Shown here: positions 19,791 through 27,190 of the stretch, in pieces
How positions within the stretch are numbered: position 1 is the first letter of the stretch
How the letters are laid out: each line of letters starts with the position of its first letter
The notes under the pieces: model-generated
Databases searched by the model: none
The model's input: the letters and a program-made list of their open reading frames with translations, nothing else
What the model was told of the DNA's origin: nothing
Made by a program: the position numbers and the translations under genes
From: Clostridium transplantifaecale
GTDB lineage: Bacteria; Bacillota; Clostridia; Lachnospirales; Lachnospiraceae
DNA: 64,000 nucleotides
NCBI RefSeq assembly: GCF_900626075.1
Contig: NZ_UYZY01000002.1
Location: forward strand, 248,001-312,000
Direction of reading: 5' to 3'

Positions 19791-20390
19791 TTACAGTTCC
19801 GTCCGTCCGTCAAGAGCCCGGAGCAGCGTAACCTCGTCAATATATTCCAAATCTCCGCCCACGGGTACCCCGCTGGCGATTCTTGTAACCTTGATTCCTG
19901 TAGGCTTAATCAGTTTGCTGATGTACATGGCCGTCGTCTCACCTTCCAGACTGGAGTTGGTCGCTATGATCACCTCATTGATCTCGGCTTTTTGAAGACG
20001 GGTCATCAGTTCCTTCAGTTTGATATCATTCGGCCCTATTCCGAGCATGGGGGATATCGCCCCATGGAGCACATGGTAAACTCCCTCATATTTGCCGGTC
20101 TTCTCATAGGCTGCCAAATCTCTTGTATTTTCCACCACCATAATGGTGGCGTGATCCCGCCTGTCACTGCTGCAAATAGGGCATAGTTCTTTATCCGTCA
20201 GTGTAAAGCACTCACTGCAGTAGCGCACATTGTGCTTTGCGTCAATCATGGCCGTGGACAGGCGCTCCACCTGCTCCGGCGGCATATTGATGATATGAAA
20301 GGCCAGGCGCTGAGCCGACTTGCTCCCGATACCGGGCAGCTTTGACAGCTCCTCTATTAATTTCGTAATCTGATTGCTGTAATAATCCAT
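19791..20390 (-). CDS. recR: Recombination mediator RecR
   Basis: A 199-residue protein of normal length. It has the helix-hairpin-helix [19 protein letters not shown] near residues 15-33, a zinc finger made by CSEC and CPIC cysteines around 57-72, and a Toprim domain from about 80 ([13 protein letters not shown]). RecR works with RecO/RecF to load RecA on SSB-coated gaps. It follows ybaB by three bases, and dnaX is upstream: the classic dnaX-ybaB-recR order. Confidence 0.97.
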   Translation of the reverse strand: MDYYSNQITKLIEELSKLPGIGSKSAQRLAFHIINMPPEQVERLSTAMIDAKHNVRYCSECFTLTDKELCPICSSDRRDHATIMVVENTRDLAAYEKTGKYEGVYHVLHGAISPMLGIGPNDIKLKELMTRLQKAEINEVIIATNSSLEGETTAMYISKLIKPTGIKVTRIASGVPVGGDLEYIDEVTLLRALDGRTEL

Positions 20391-20393
20391 AAT

Positions 20394-20747
20394 TTAGAAC
20401 GGGAAACCGCCTCCCAGGCCGCCTAAACCGCCTGTCAGTTTTGACATCGCCGCACTGCTCTCCTCTTCCGCCAGGCGGAATGCCTCATTGGTTGCAGCAA
20501 CGATCAGATCCTGAAGCATCTCAATATCTTCCGGATCTACTACTTCTTCTGAAAGTTTAACAGACACAACTTCTTTCTTGCCGGAAACGGTAACCGCTAC
20601 AGCTCCGCCGCCTGCGGAAGCAGTATACTGCTTTTCTTCCAGCTCTTTTGTCGTCTCTTCCATCTGCCGCTGCATCCTCTGCGCCTGCTTCATCAAATTA
20701 TTCATATTGCCAGGCATTCCGCCTGGAAAACCGCCACGCTTTGCCAT
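20394..20747 (-). CDS. YbaB/EbfC family nucleoid-associated protein
   Basis: A 117-residue protein with Gly/Phe-rich N-terminus (MAKRGGFPGGMPGN), an amphipathic helix rich in Met/Gln/Glu, and the YbaB beta region GGGAVAVTVSGKKEVVSV. It is a small dimeric DNA-binding protein. The ATG at 20747 is chosen over 20756, because the AGGAGG site directly abuts the first ATG and is nine bases from the second. It sits between dnaX and recR, as in most bacteria. Confidence 0.95.
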   Translation of the reverse strand: MAKRGGFPGGMPGNMNNLMKQAQRMQRQMEETTKELEEKQYTASAGGGAVAVTVSGKKEVVSVKLSEEVVDPEDIEMLQDLIVAATNEAFRLAEEESSAAMSKLTGGLGGLGGGFPF

Positions 20748-20880
20748 GGTGTCCATCCTCCTGATTATTAATCATCTTTTATAATATACTTGTTTTATGC
20801 TTTTTATCTCAAAATCCGGTCTGCCGGGAACCGGTACACCCTGATGTTCCTCTCTGCAAATCGGATTATCTGTGATCCTG

Positions 20881-22491
20881 TCAGTCCTCCACTACAATAT
20901 CATCGTGAATGACTTTTAAATCATCGTCGCTCACATAGAGCGTTGTAGACTTTTTGCCGGAATCGTTCAGGCTGGCCTTGAAATCTATGCTCTTACCATA
21001 GTTTTTCTCCACCGCCTCTTTTAATTCCTGCATTACCGACTCCCGGTTTACGATGGAGAAATTACCGGCGTCGCTGAATGTGATGCTAAGACAGCTGTCA
21101 CCGGCCGGCTCCACCTCCGTATCCCTGAGAGCCACGCGGACCGCGCCTCCCATCATCCTGGAAACCTTCTGCCATTCGCCGCGCATCAGCATCAAATCTT
21201 CATACTGGGCCTTGGGAAGTGAAACGGTTTTGGCCGGTTCTTCCGCTTTGCCCGGTTTCTGCTGTTCTGCCGTGCCTTCCTGTCCGGCCCCCGCTCCCAA
21301 TGCCGCAAGCGCGGCCAGATCGGGCAGACTGGACGGAAGTTCATCCATTCTTTTCTCTATCATGTTAAGCCGCTGGAGAACGGAATCAAGATTCTGTTCC
21401 ATCGACGGCCTTGTCAGCTTTATAAAAGCAATCTCCGCCAGGACACGCTTCTGGCTGGCATAGCGCAGCTGTCCCGACAGCTCCGAGAATATCCTGATAT
21501 ACCTCATCAGTGTCTCGCCGTCCGTCATATCCGCCTCTTCCTTTAACAGGGCGATATTCTCGGACGACATATCCAGCATATCTTCCGCATCATCTGTTGT
21601 CTTTACAATCAGAAGGTTTCTCATATACCAGACGAAATCATTCACCATCTGTGTCAGATCGCGTCCCTGGATTATCATCTCTTCTATCTTATAAATACAG
21701 CCCTTGGTGTCACCTGCCGTAACCGCCCTGAACAGACTGCTGAATACGCTGTTATCGACAGCCCCCAGCACTTCCAGCACGTTGTCATAGGTGAGCTTCT
21801 CCCCAAAATGGAATGCCGTGCACTGGTCCAACAGACTCAGTGCGTCTCGCATGGAACCATCCGCCGCTTTCGCCACATACCGCAGCGCTTTCTCATCTAC
21901 GTCGATCTGCTCGGCCTGGGTCAGCTCATGAAGGCGGGCTGCAATGGTATCAATCGTAATTCTCTTAAAATCGTATCTCTGGCACCGCGACAGAATCGTG
22001 ATCGGAATCTTGTGGACCTCCGTTGTAGCCAGGATAAATATAACATAGGACGGCGGTTCCTCCAGTGTCTTTAAAAGGGCATTGAACGCCCCGATGGACA
22101 GCATATGGACCTCATCGATGATGTAAACGCGGTAGCGTCCCTCCGTCGGCGGATACTGTACCTGATCGCGGATATCACGGATATTCTCCACACCATTGTT
22201 GGATGCCGCATCGATTTCCACCACGTTCAGTGAAGCGCCGGAGGATATCTGGCGGCACATCTCACATTCGCCGCAGGGGCTTCCATCGACCGGATTCTCA
22301 CAGTTCACGGCCCTTGCATATATCTTTGCAATACTAGTCTTACCTGTTCCCCGCGTTCCGCAGAACAGATAGGCGTGTCCGATTCGTCCCGACGTTATCT
22401 GGTTTTTTAATGTCTTTACAATGTGGTCCTGGCCTTTGACCTCATTAAATGAGACCGGCCTCCACTTCCTGTATAACGCTGTATACGACAT
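20881..22491 (-). CDS. dnaX: DNA polymerase III subunits gamma/tau
   Basis: A 536-residue clamp-loader ATPase. It opens MSYTALYRKWRPVSF, has Walker A GTRGTGKT at residues 45-52, a four-Cys zinc module around 64-79, the Walker B/sensor DEVHML, and the SRC box ILSRCQRYDF. The C-terminal region (after about 370) is the divergent tau part, with an Ala/Pro/Glu linker. I saw no clear slippery site that would make a separate gamma form. The start has GAGGGG before the ATG. It lies 28 bp after pfkA and is probably cotranscribed with it. Confidence 0.97.
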   Translation of the reverse strand: MSYTALYRKWRPVSFNEVKGQDHIVKTLKNQITSGRIGHAYLFCGTRGTGKTSIAKIYARAVNCENPVDGSPCGECEMCRQISSGASLNVVEIDAASNNGVENIRDIRDQVQYPPTEGRYRVYIIDEVHMLSIGAFNALLKTLEEPPSYVIFILATTEVHKIPITILSRCQRYDFKRITIDTIAARLHELTQAEQIDVDEKALRYVAKAADGSMRDALSLLDQCTAFHFGEKLTYDNVLEVLGAVDNSVFSSLFRAVTAGDTKGCIYKIEEMIIQGRDLTQMVNDFVWYMRNLLIVKTTDDAEDMLDMSSENIALLKEEADMTDGETLMRYIRIFSELSGQLRYASQKRVLAEIAFIKLTRPSMEQNLDSVLQRLNMIEKRMDELPSSLPDLAALAALGAGAGQEGTAEQQKPGKAEEPAKTVSLPKAQYEDLMLMRGEWQKVSRMMGGAVRVALRDTEVEPAGDSCLSITFSDAGNFSIVNRESVMQELKEAVEKNYGKSIDFKASLNDSGKKSTTLYVSDDDLKVIHDDIVVED

Positions 22492-22519
22492 GACCCCTCT
22501 GCTCCTTCATTGTTGCTTA

Positions 22520-23599
22520 CTATTCGTCGCCGAAGCTGATTCCCACAGACTTGGCTTCTTTAATTATGTCACTCTTTGGATCGACCGTCTTAAGCTTGCC
22601 TGCAATGTCCTCCAGAGGCACCTTGGTAATCTGGCTGTCGTTCAAAGCAACCATGTAACCATACTCTTCATTCGCAATCATCTGAGCGGCAGCCGCTCCG
22701 AGGCGCGTGGAAATAACACGGTCAAACGGGGTGGGCTCTCCGCCCCTCTGCATATGTCCCGGAACCGTGACGCGTATCTCCTGTCCTGTTTTCTCCTGAA
22801 TCTGAGCACCCAGTGCGTATGCGACCGACGGATAAACCTGGCCGTTCTTCTTCTTTTCTTTCAGTTCCTTCTTGGTAAGCGCCGCATCATCCTTGGAAAT
22901 AGCGCCTTCCGCCACCGCCAGGATGGTGAAATTCTTACCGCTCCTCACTCTGCCCTTGATAGCCTCCACGACAATATCGATGTCGTAGGGAATCTCAGGA
23001 ATTAAAATGATGTCCGCACCTCCTGCAATTCCTGCATAGAGGGTCAGCCATCCTACTTTATGTCCCATTATTTCCACAATGAAAACACGGCCATGGGAAG
23101 CCGCAGTTGTATGAATGCAGTCGATTGCATTGGTCGCCACTTCTACGGCGCTGTGGAAACCGAACGTCAGCTCGCTTCCCCACAGATCATTGTCAATCGT
23201 CTTCGGAAGGGAAACGATGTTAAGCCCCTCCTCCCTGAGCAGGTTGGCCGTCTTCTGGCTCCCGTTGCCGCCAAGCACCACGAGACATTCGAGTTTTAAT
23301 TTATAATAAGTATGTTTCATTGCAGCTACTTTATCCAAACCGTTCTCATCCGGAGTCCTCATCAGTTTAAACGGCTGTCTGGATGTGCCTAGAATGGTGC
23401 CGCCTCTTGTCAGTATTCCTGAAAACTCCGACGGCTTCATAATCCGGTAGTCTGCATACATCAGTCCCTTGTAGCCATCCTCAAAACCTACTATCTCAAC
23501 GTCGTCATACATTTTATACAGAGCCTTCGCCACACCACGCATTGTTGCATTCAGGCTCTGGCAGTCTCCACCGCTGGTCAGCATACCAATTCTCTTCAT
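22520..23599 (-). CDS. pfkA: 6-phosphofructokinase (group III, ATP-type signature with Lys in TIDND motif)
   Basis: A 359-residue PFK. It phosphorylates fructose 6-phosphate to the 1,6-bisphosphate. It has the nucleotide motif LTSGGDCQSLNATMRG, GGNGSQKTA (Gly at the position that is Asp in PPi enzymes) and PKTIDNDL with Lys rather than Gly. This mix is typical of group III ('mixed') enzymes, some ATP-dependent. GGDCQSLNA in place of the usual GGDCPGLNA is unusual. The ATG at 23599 matches the conserved N-terminus; the frame upstream to 23623 is not needed. Its own promoter lies at 23691-23719. Confidence 0.93.
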   Translation of the reverse strand: MKRIGMLTSGGDCQSLNATMRGVAKALYKMYDDVEIVGFEDGYKGLMYADYRIMKPSEFSGILTRGGTILGTSRQPFKLMRTPDENGLDKVAAMKHTYYKLKLECLVVLGGNGSQKTANLLREEGLNIVSLPKTIDNDLWGSELTFGFHSAVEVATNAIDCIHTTAASHGRVFIVEIMGHKVGWLTLYAGIAGGADIILIPEIPYDIDIVVEAIKGRVRSGKNFTILAVAEGAISKDDAALTKKELKEKKKNGQVYPSVAYALGAQIQEKTGQEIRVTVPGHMQRGGEPTPFDRVISTRLGAAAAQMIANEEYGYMVALNDSQITKVPLEDIAGKLKTVDPKSDIIKEAKSVGISFGDE

Positions 23600-23690
23600 G
23601 AATGACACACCCTTTCTTAACACTGTATTTTCATCCTGTCACCGTTCGTAACAACAGGCTGATCTCAGGTTACAATATACCCATTTTGTA

Positions 23691-23719
23691 ATTATAATAC
23701 AATCATGTTCCGTGGGCAA
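23691..23719 (-). promoter_or_regulatory. Promoter of pfkA
   Basis: On the minus strand TTGCCC (23714-23719) and a perfect TATAAT (23691-23696) are 17 bp apart, about 90 bp upstream of the pfkA start. The 370-bp gap 23600-23969 otherwise contains only the SRP RNA terminator and a near-perfect palindrome. Confidence 0.65.
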
Positions 23720-23865
23720 GGAAAATTTCTTTACGATCTTCTTTACTCCGCCTTACTCTTTTACGGGAAAGAATAAGGTTTTACAGCGCCTTCCGGGAAA
23801 GCGCCCACTGTAAATGCAGAGAACCGCACCGAAGCATAACCCTCCCGTGCAGTCCTGACCGTGAG

Positions 23866-23911
23866 GGCTTTTTTATATCATAGGAGTACTTCCTATGATA
23901 TAAAAAAAGCC
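23866..23911. repeat. Near-perfect 20-bp inverted repeat overlapping the SRP RNA terminator
   Basis: GGCTTTTTTATATCATAGGA (23866-23885) and TCCTATGATATAAAAAAAGCC minus one A (23891-23911) form a long hairpin with a 5-base loop GTACT. It shares its A/T tract with the terminator and could stop transcription in both directions. Confidence 0.8.
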
Positions 23912-23929
23912 GTTCCAATCGGAACAGCT
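23902..23929 (-). terminator. Terminator of the SRP RNA gene
   Basis: On the minus strand the stem GCTGTTCC-GATT-GGAACGGC is followed by seven T. It lies about 40 bp after the 3' end of the SRP RNA. The T tract is also part of a larger near-perfect palindrome (23866-23911). Confidence 0.85.
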
Positions 23930-23969
23930 TATCATTGACACAAAAATCACGATATTAGAATATATTAAA

Positions 23970-24235
23970 TCCGCACATCCCGCTTCGAACGTATGTCACA
24001 AACGTTACCCTCGCAGTTAACTCCGTCCAGGCAGCCTCACGGCACACAAGAGCTTCTGCTTAGTGCTGCTGCATTCCTGCCCTGACACGGTTCACAGATT
24101 CCTGTTGCGTAAGACCCAGACTTCAACGCCACTTACAAGGGGCAGCTCTGCAACAAAACGCCCTCGGCGAGGACATCACCCCTGCTGTAGCGGATTGCAG
24201 GTACAGGGCACCGCTAACTCCCCGGCTAGTGCGGA
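23970..24235 (-). ncRNA. ffs: Signal recognition particle RNA (large bacterial type)
   Basis: The minus-strand RNA of about 266 nt has complementary ends (TCCGCAC and GTGCGGA). Its 5' Alu part reads AGCGGTGCCCTGTACCTGCA and AATCCGCTACAGCAGGG, as in Firmicutes scRNA. The domain IV hairpin GTGTCAGGGCAGGAATGCAG with CAGCAC contains the Ffh-binding asymmetric loop and a GGAA-like tetraloop region. It binds Ffh and targets nascent membrane proteins. Ends are inferred from pairing. Confidence 0.93.
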
Positions 24236-24284
24236 AACTTTATAACTTGATTATGGCTGATGATGTGAAATCTTCAGCTAGTTA

Positions 24285-24313
24285 AGTATACATGGAGGCC
24301 GACTTTTTGTCAA
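24285..24313 (-). promoter_or_regulatory. Promoter of the SRP RNA gene
   Basis: TTGACA (24308-24313) and TATACT (24285-24290) on the minus strand are 17 bp apart. Initiation near 24278 would give about 40 nt of 5' precursor, containing a GCTGA/TCAGC hairpin, before the mature RNA. Confidence 0.8.
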
Positions 24314-24521
24314 GCCACAACCGCTTAAGCTTCACAACTGTTACAGAGGTTTTTCGCCGCCTGCGCACACCTGTTTTCCCTGCAAGACAAGGTATAACAA
24401 AATAACATGGTAAATATGCCCAGATAGCATTTTATATTTACAGCAAAACCCTTTATAATAGGAAAAAAAGATACTGCCCCGCCGGTTGGAAGCAATTTTT
24501 CAGTTTTTTCAGCACATAATC

Positions 24522-24550
24522 TTGCAACGTGAGCCAGATGTTATTATAAT
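24522..24550 (+). promoter_or_regulatory. Promoter of ilvE
   Basis: TTGCAA (24522-24527) and TATAAT (24545-24550) are 17 bp apart on the plus strand, about 70 bp before the ilvE start. The gap 24236-24619 holds this promoter and the divergent SRP promoter; I see no T-box or riboswitch. Confidence 0.7.
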
Positions 24551-24619
24551 AGGGGCAAACCATCATTTATCACTGTAACACGTTAACACCAGTTCAATAA
24601 ACAAGAATGGAGTATCGCT

Positions 24620-25645
24620 ATGGAAAAGAAAAATCTTGATTGGGCAAATATCGGCTTTAGCTATATTCAGACCGACTACCGCTATGTTTCACAGTTTAAG
24701 GACGGCGCCTGGGACGAGGGCGTCCTCACAACAGACGCAAATATTGTATTAAACGAATGTGCAGGCGTGCTCCAGTACGCTCAGACATGTTTTGAAGGTT
24801 TAAAGGCCTATACCACGGAAGACGGCCACATTGTAACATTCCGCCCCGACTTAAACGGAGAGCGTATGGAGAATTCTGCAAAAGGCCTTGAAATGCCTGT
24901 TTTCCCGAAGGAACGCTTTGTGGAAGCGGTCGCAAAGGTAGTGGAAGCCAACGCAGCTTTCGTTCCGCCGTACGGTTCCGGAGCAAGCCTTTACATCCGT
25001 CCATATATGTTCGGTTTTGATTCTGTCATCGGAGTAAAACCGGCCACTGAATACCAGTTCCGCATCTTCGCTACTCCGGTAGGACCATACTTTAAGGGCG
25101 GCGCAAAACCGATCACGATCCGCGTCAGCGATTTTGACCGCGCGGCTCCACACGGAACCGGCCACATTAAAGCTGGACTGAACTACGCGATGAGCCTCCA
25201 TGCAATCGTGGACGCGCATAAGAACGGGTTCGACGAGAATGTCTACCTGGATCCGCAGACGAGAACGAAAATCGAGGAGACAGGCGGTGCAAACCTGATC
25301 TTTGTCACAAAAGACAATAAACTGGTTACTCCAAAGTCTTCCAGCATCCTTCCGTCTATCACACGCCGTTCTATCCTTTATGTTGCAAAAGAATATCTGG
25401 GCATGGAGACCGAGGAGAGGGAGGTATTCCTGGACGAGGTGAAAGATTTCGCCGAATGCGGCCTCTGCGGTACGGCAGCCGTTATTTCTCCGGTCGGCAA
25501 GATCGTGGATCACGGCAAGGATATCTGTTTCCCAAGCGGTATGGAGAAGATGGGTCCGTCTATACAGAAGCTTTATGACACACTGACCGGCATCCAGATG
25601 GGCCATATTAAGGCGCCGGAAGGCTGGATTAAGGTGATTATGTAA
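24620..25645 (+). CDS. ilvE: Branched-chain amino acid aminotransferase
   Basis: A 341-residue class IV PLP aminotransferase of the BCAT2-like length. The PLP lysine is in GHIKAGLNYAMSLHA; family signatures include YIRPYMFGFDSVIGV and EETGGANLIFV. It interconverts Leu, Ile and Val with their 2-keto acids, using glutamate/2-oxoglutarate. GGAG precedes the ATG by seven bases. It is monocistronic with its own promoter and a strong terminator. Similar D-amino-acid or 4-amino-4-deoxychorismate enzymes are shorter, so the BCAT call is firm. Confidence 0.94.
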   Translation: MEKKNLDWANIGFSYIQTDYRYVSQFKDGAWDEGVLTTDANIVLNECAGVLQYAQTCFEGLKAYTTEDGHIVTFRPDLNGERMENSAKGLEMPVFPKERFVEAVAKVVEANAAFVPPYGSGASLYIRPYMFGFDSVIGVKPATEYQFRIFATPVGPYFKGGAKPITIRVSDFDRAAPHGTGHIKAGLNYAMSLHAIVDAHKNGFDENVYLDPQTRTKIEETGGANLIFVTKDNKLVTPKSSSILPSITRRSILYVAKEYLGMETEEREVFLDEVKDFAECGLCGTAAVISPVGKIVDHGKDICFPSGMEKMGPSIQKLYDTLTGIQMGHIKAPEGWIKVIM

Positions 25646-25710
25646 GTGTGCATGGAATCCATATAATTAAGAATCTGCCTTTTTTCCGCAGTCAGGCTCT
25701 TCATTAATAG

Positions 25711-25773
25711 AAGGAGAGTCCGGACCGTTACAGCTGACGATATGCCAAGTAACGGTTCGGACTCTCCTTTTTC
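25711..25773. terminator. Bidirectional terminator between ilvE and tadA
   Basis: AAGGAGAGTCCGGACCGTTAC (25711-25731; one mismatch in the stem) pairs with GTAACGGTTCGGACTCTCCTT (25749-25769), followed by T on the plus strand. The stem is about 20 bp. The tadA stop overlaps its edge, so it serves both convergent genes. Confidence 0.85.
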
Positions 25774-26257
25774 ATTCACTCTTTGCCTTCTCTTTGCCCT
25801 TCTTTCGCAGTTCCCTGAAGAATTCCTTCAGCATCTGTGAGCATTCCTCCCCTAAAAGCCCCGTCTCCATCTCTACCTGATGGTTAAATCCTTTTTCATC
25901 CAGCAGGTTCATCACCGAACCGGCACATCCGGCCTTGGGATTCATGGAGCCAATCTTCACCTTGGGGATGCGGGCCTGGACGATCGCCCCGGCGCACATG
26001 GGGCACGGTTCCAGTGTCACATACATTGTACAGCCCTCCAGCCGCCAGTCTCCCATCTTTTTACACGCCTTTTTGATGGCGTTTATCTCGGCATGGGACA
26101 GGACGTTCTTGTCCACGATTCTTCTGTTATAACCTCTTCCGATTATTTTTCCCTCGTATACAATAACGCAGCCTATCGGCACCTCTCCCAGTGCATACGC
26201 TTTCTTTGCCTCGCGGATCGCCGCTTTCATATATTTTTCATCGTCGGTCATTTTCAT
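25772..26257 (-). CDS. tadA: tRNA adenosine(34) deaminase
   Basis: A 161-residue zinc deaminase. It has the catalytic HAEINAI (His ligand and proton-shuttle Glu) and PCPMCAGAI (two Cys ligands), with GEVPIGCVIV upstream. It converts A34 to inosine in tRNA-Arg(ACG). The ATG at 26257 has GGAG seven bases before it; the frame extends to 26383 but that part is not conserved in character. The Lys/Glu-rich C-terminus is typical of TadA. Confidence 0.94.
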   Translation of the reverse strand: MKMTDDEKYMKAAIREAKKAYALGEVPIGCVIVYEGKIIGRGYNRRIVDKNVLSHAEINAIKKACKKMGDWRLEGCTMYVTLEPCPMCAGAIVQARIPKVKIGSMNPKAGCAGSVMNLLDEKGFNHQVEMETGLLGEECSQMLKEFFRELRKKGKEKAKSE

Positions 26258-26446
26258 TTTTTCGCTCCATCTGACGTTATGTCTGATTTTTTCCGTTATT
26301 CCCCTAATAAGTATACAAACCATCCTCCACTTTGGCAAGTTGCACATACCGGAATTTCGTACTATAATTGTCCGTATGACCAATGTAATCCCGCCGCCGG
26401 AGCATTTTGTCCCGGGCTGTGCGGCATTTTGAAAGGATATGGAATT

Positions 26447-27139
26447 ATGATTATTTCCGGGCTTTTAAAGACAACTTTACTGGATTACCCGCAGCATGTG
26501 GCTGCCACCGTATTCCTGGGCGGATGCAATTTCCGGTGCCCGTTCTGCCATAACAGCGATCTCCTGGAGGGCGGAAGTGAATTGTTTTCCGAAAAAGAGG
26601 TACTGGATTTTCTGAAAAAACGAGCCGGTATTCTGGAAGGCGTCTGTATCACGGGCGGCGAGCCTACCCTGCACCGCGATTTGGAACCGTTTATCAGGAA
26701 AATACGGGAGCTTGGACTACTTGTGAAATTAGATACGAATGGTTACCGGCCGGATGTGCTGATCGATCTCTGTGAGAAGAAGCTGCTGGATTATGTGGCT
26801 ATGGACATTAAGTCAGGCCGGGCCGGATACGGAAAGACTGCCGGCCTGTCCGGCCTCGACCTGTCTCTGATAGAAAAGAGTGTTGATTTTCTGCTGAAAA
26901 ATACGGTTCCCTGTGAATTTCGCACCACGGTTGTGAGAGAACTTCACAGGGAAGAGGATTTTAAAGAGATTGGGGAATGGCTTTCCGGGGCCTCCGCCTA
27001 TTTCCTGCAGAGCTATAAAGACTCCGAGAATGTGCTGACACCCGGGTTTTCAGCCTGCAGCAAAGAGGAACTGCTGTATTTTGCCGGAATTGTCGCCCCC
27101 TATGTGCCCTCCGTCTCATTGAGAGGCGTAGATTATTAA
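26447..27139 (+). CDS. Radical SAM activating enzyme, NrdG2-type (anaerobic ribonucleotide reductase activase)
   Basis: A 230-residue radical SAM protein. The 4Fe-4S motif is CNFRCPFC (Cys27, Cys31, Cys34), followed by the GGEPTLH SAM-binding motif. The opening SGLLKTTLLDYPQHVAATVFL is that of the NrdG2/TIGR02495 group, which generates a glycyl radical in an anaerobic reductase. The ATG at 26447 is chosen: the open frame runs upstream to 25880, but that part is the antisense of tadA. No nrdD is in the window, so the partner reductase must be elsewhere; another glycyl-radical enzyme is possible. Confidence 0.85.
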   Translation: MIISGLLKTTLLDYPQHVAATVFLGGCNFRCPFCHNSDLLEGGSELFSEKEVLDFLKKRAGILEGVCITGGEPTLHRDLEPFIRKIRELGLLVKLDTNGYRPDVLIDLCEKKLLDYVAMDIKSGRAGYGKTAGLSGLDLSLIEKSVDFLLKNTVPCEFRTTVVRELHREEDFKEIGEWLSGASAYFLQSYKDSENVLTPGFSACSKEELLYFAGIVAPYVPSVSLRGVDY

Positions 27140-27190
27140 TAATACATACTATGTCTGCCGCCGGTTATCACGGCTGCAGTAATGTGTCTT

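Noticed and set aside
23841..23874. Plus-strand terminator-like stem with T run
   Set aside because: Its stem is imperfect and no plus-strand gene lies upstream; kept only as a remark under the palindrome.
24063..24245. A 60-codon plus-strand open frame
   Set aside because: It lies within the SRP RNA gene on the other strand and has no ribosome-binding site.
25880..26446. Long upstream extension of the nrdG-like frame
   Set aside because: It is antisense to tadA; the radical SAM family begins at the ATG at 26447.
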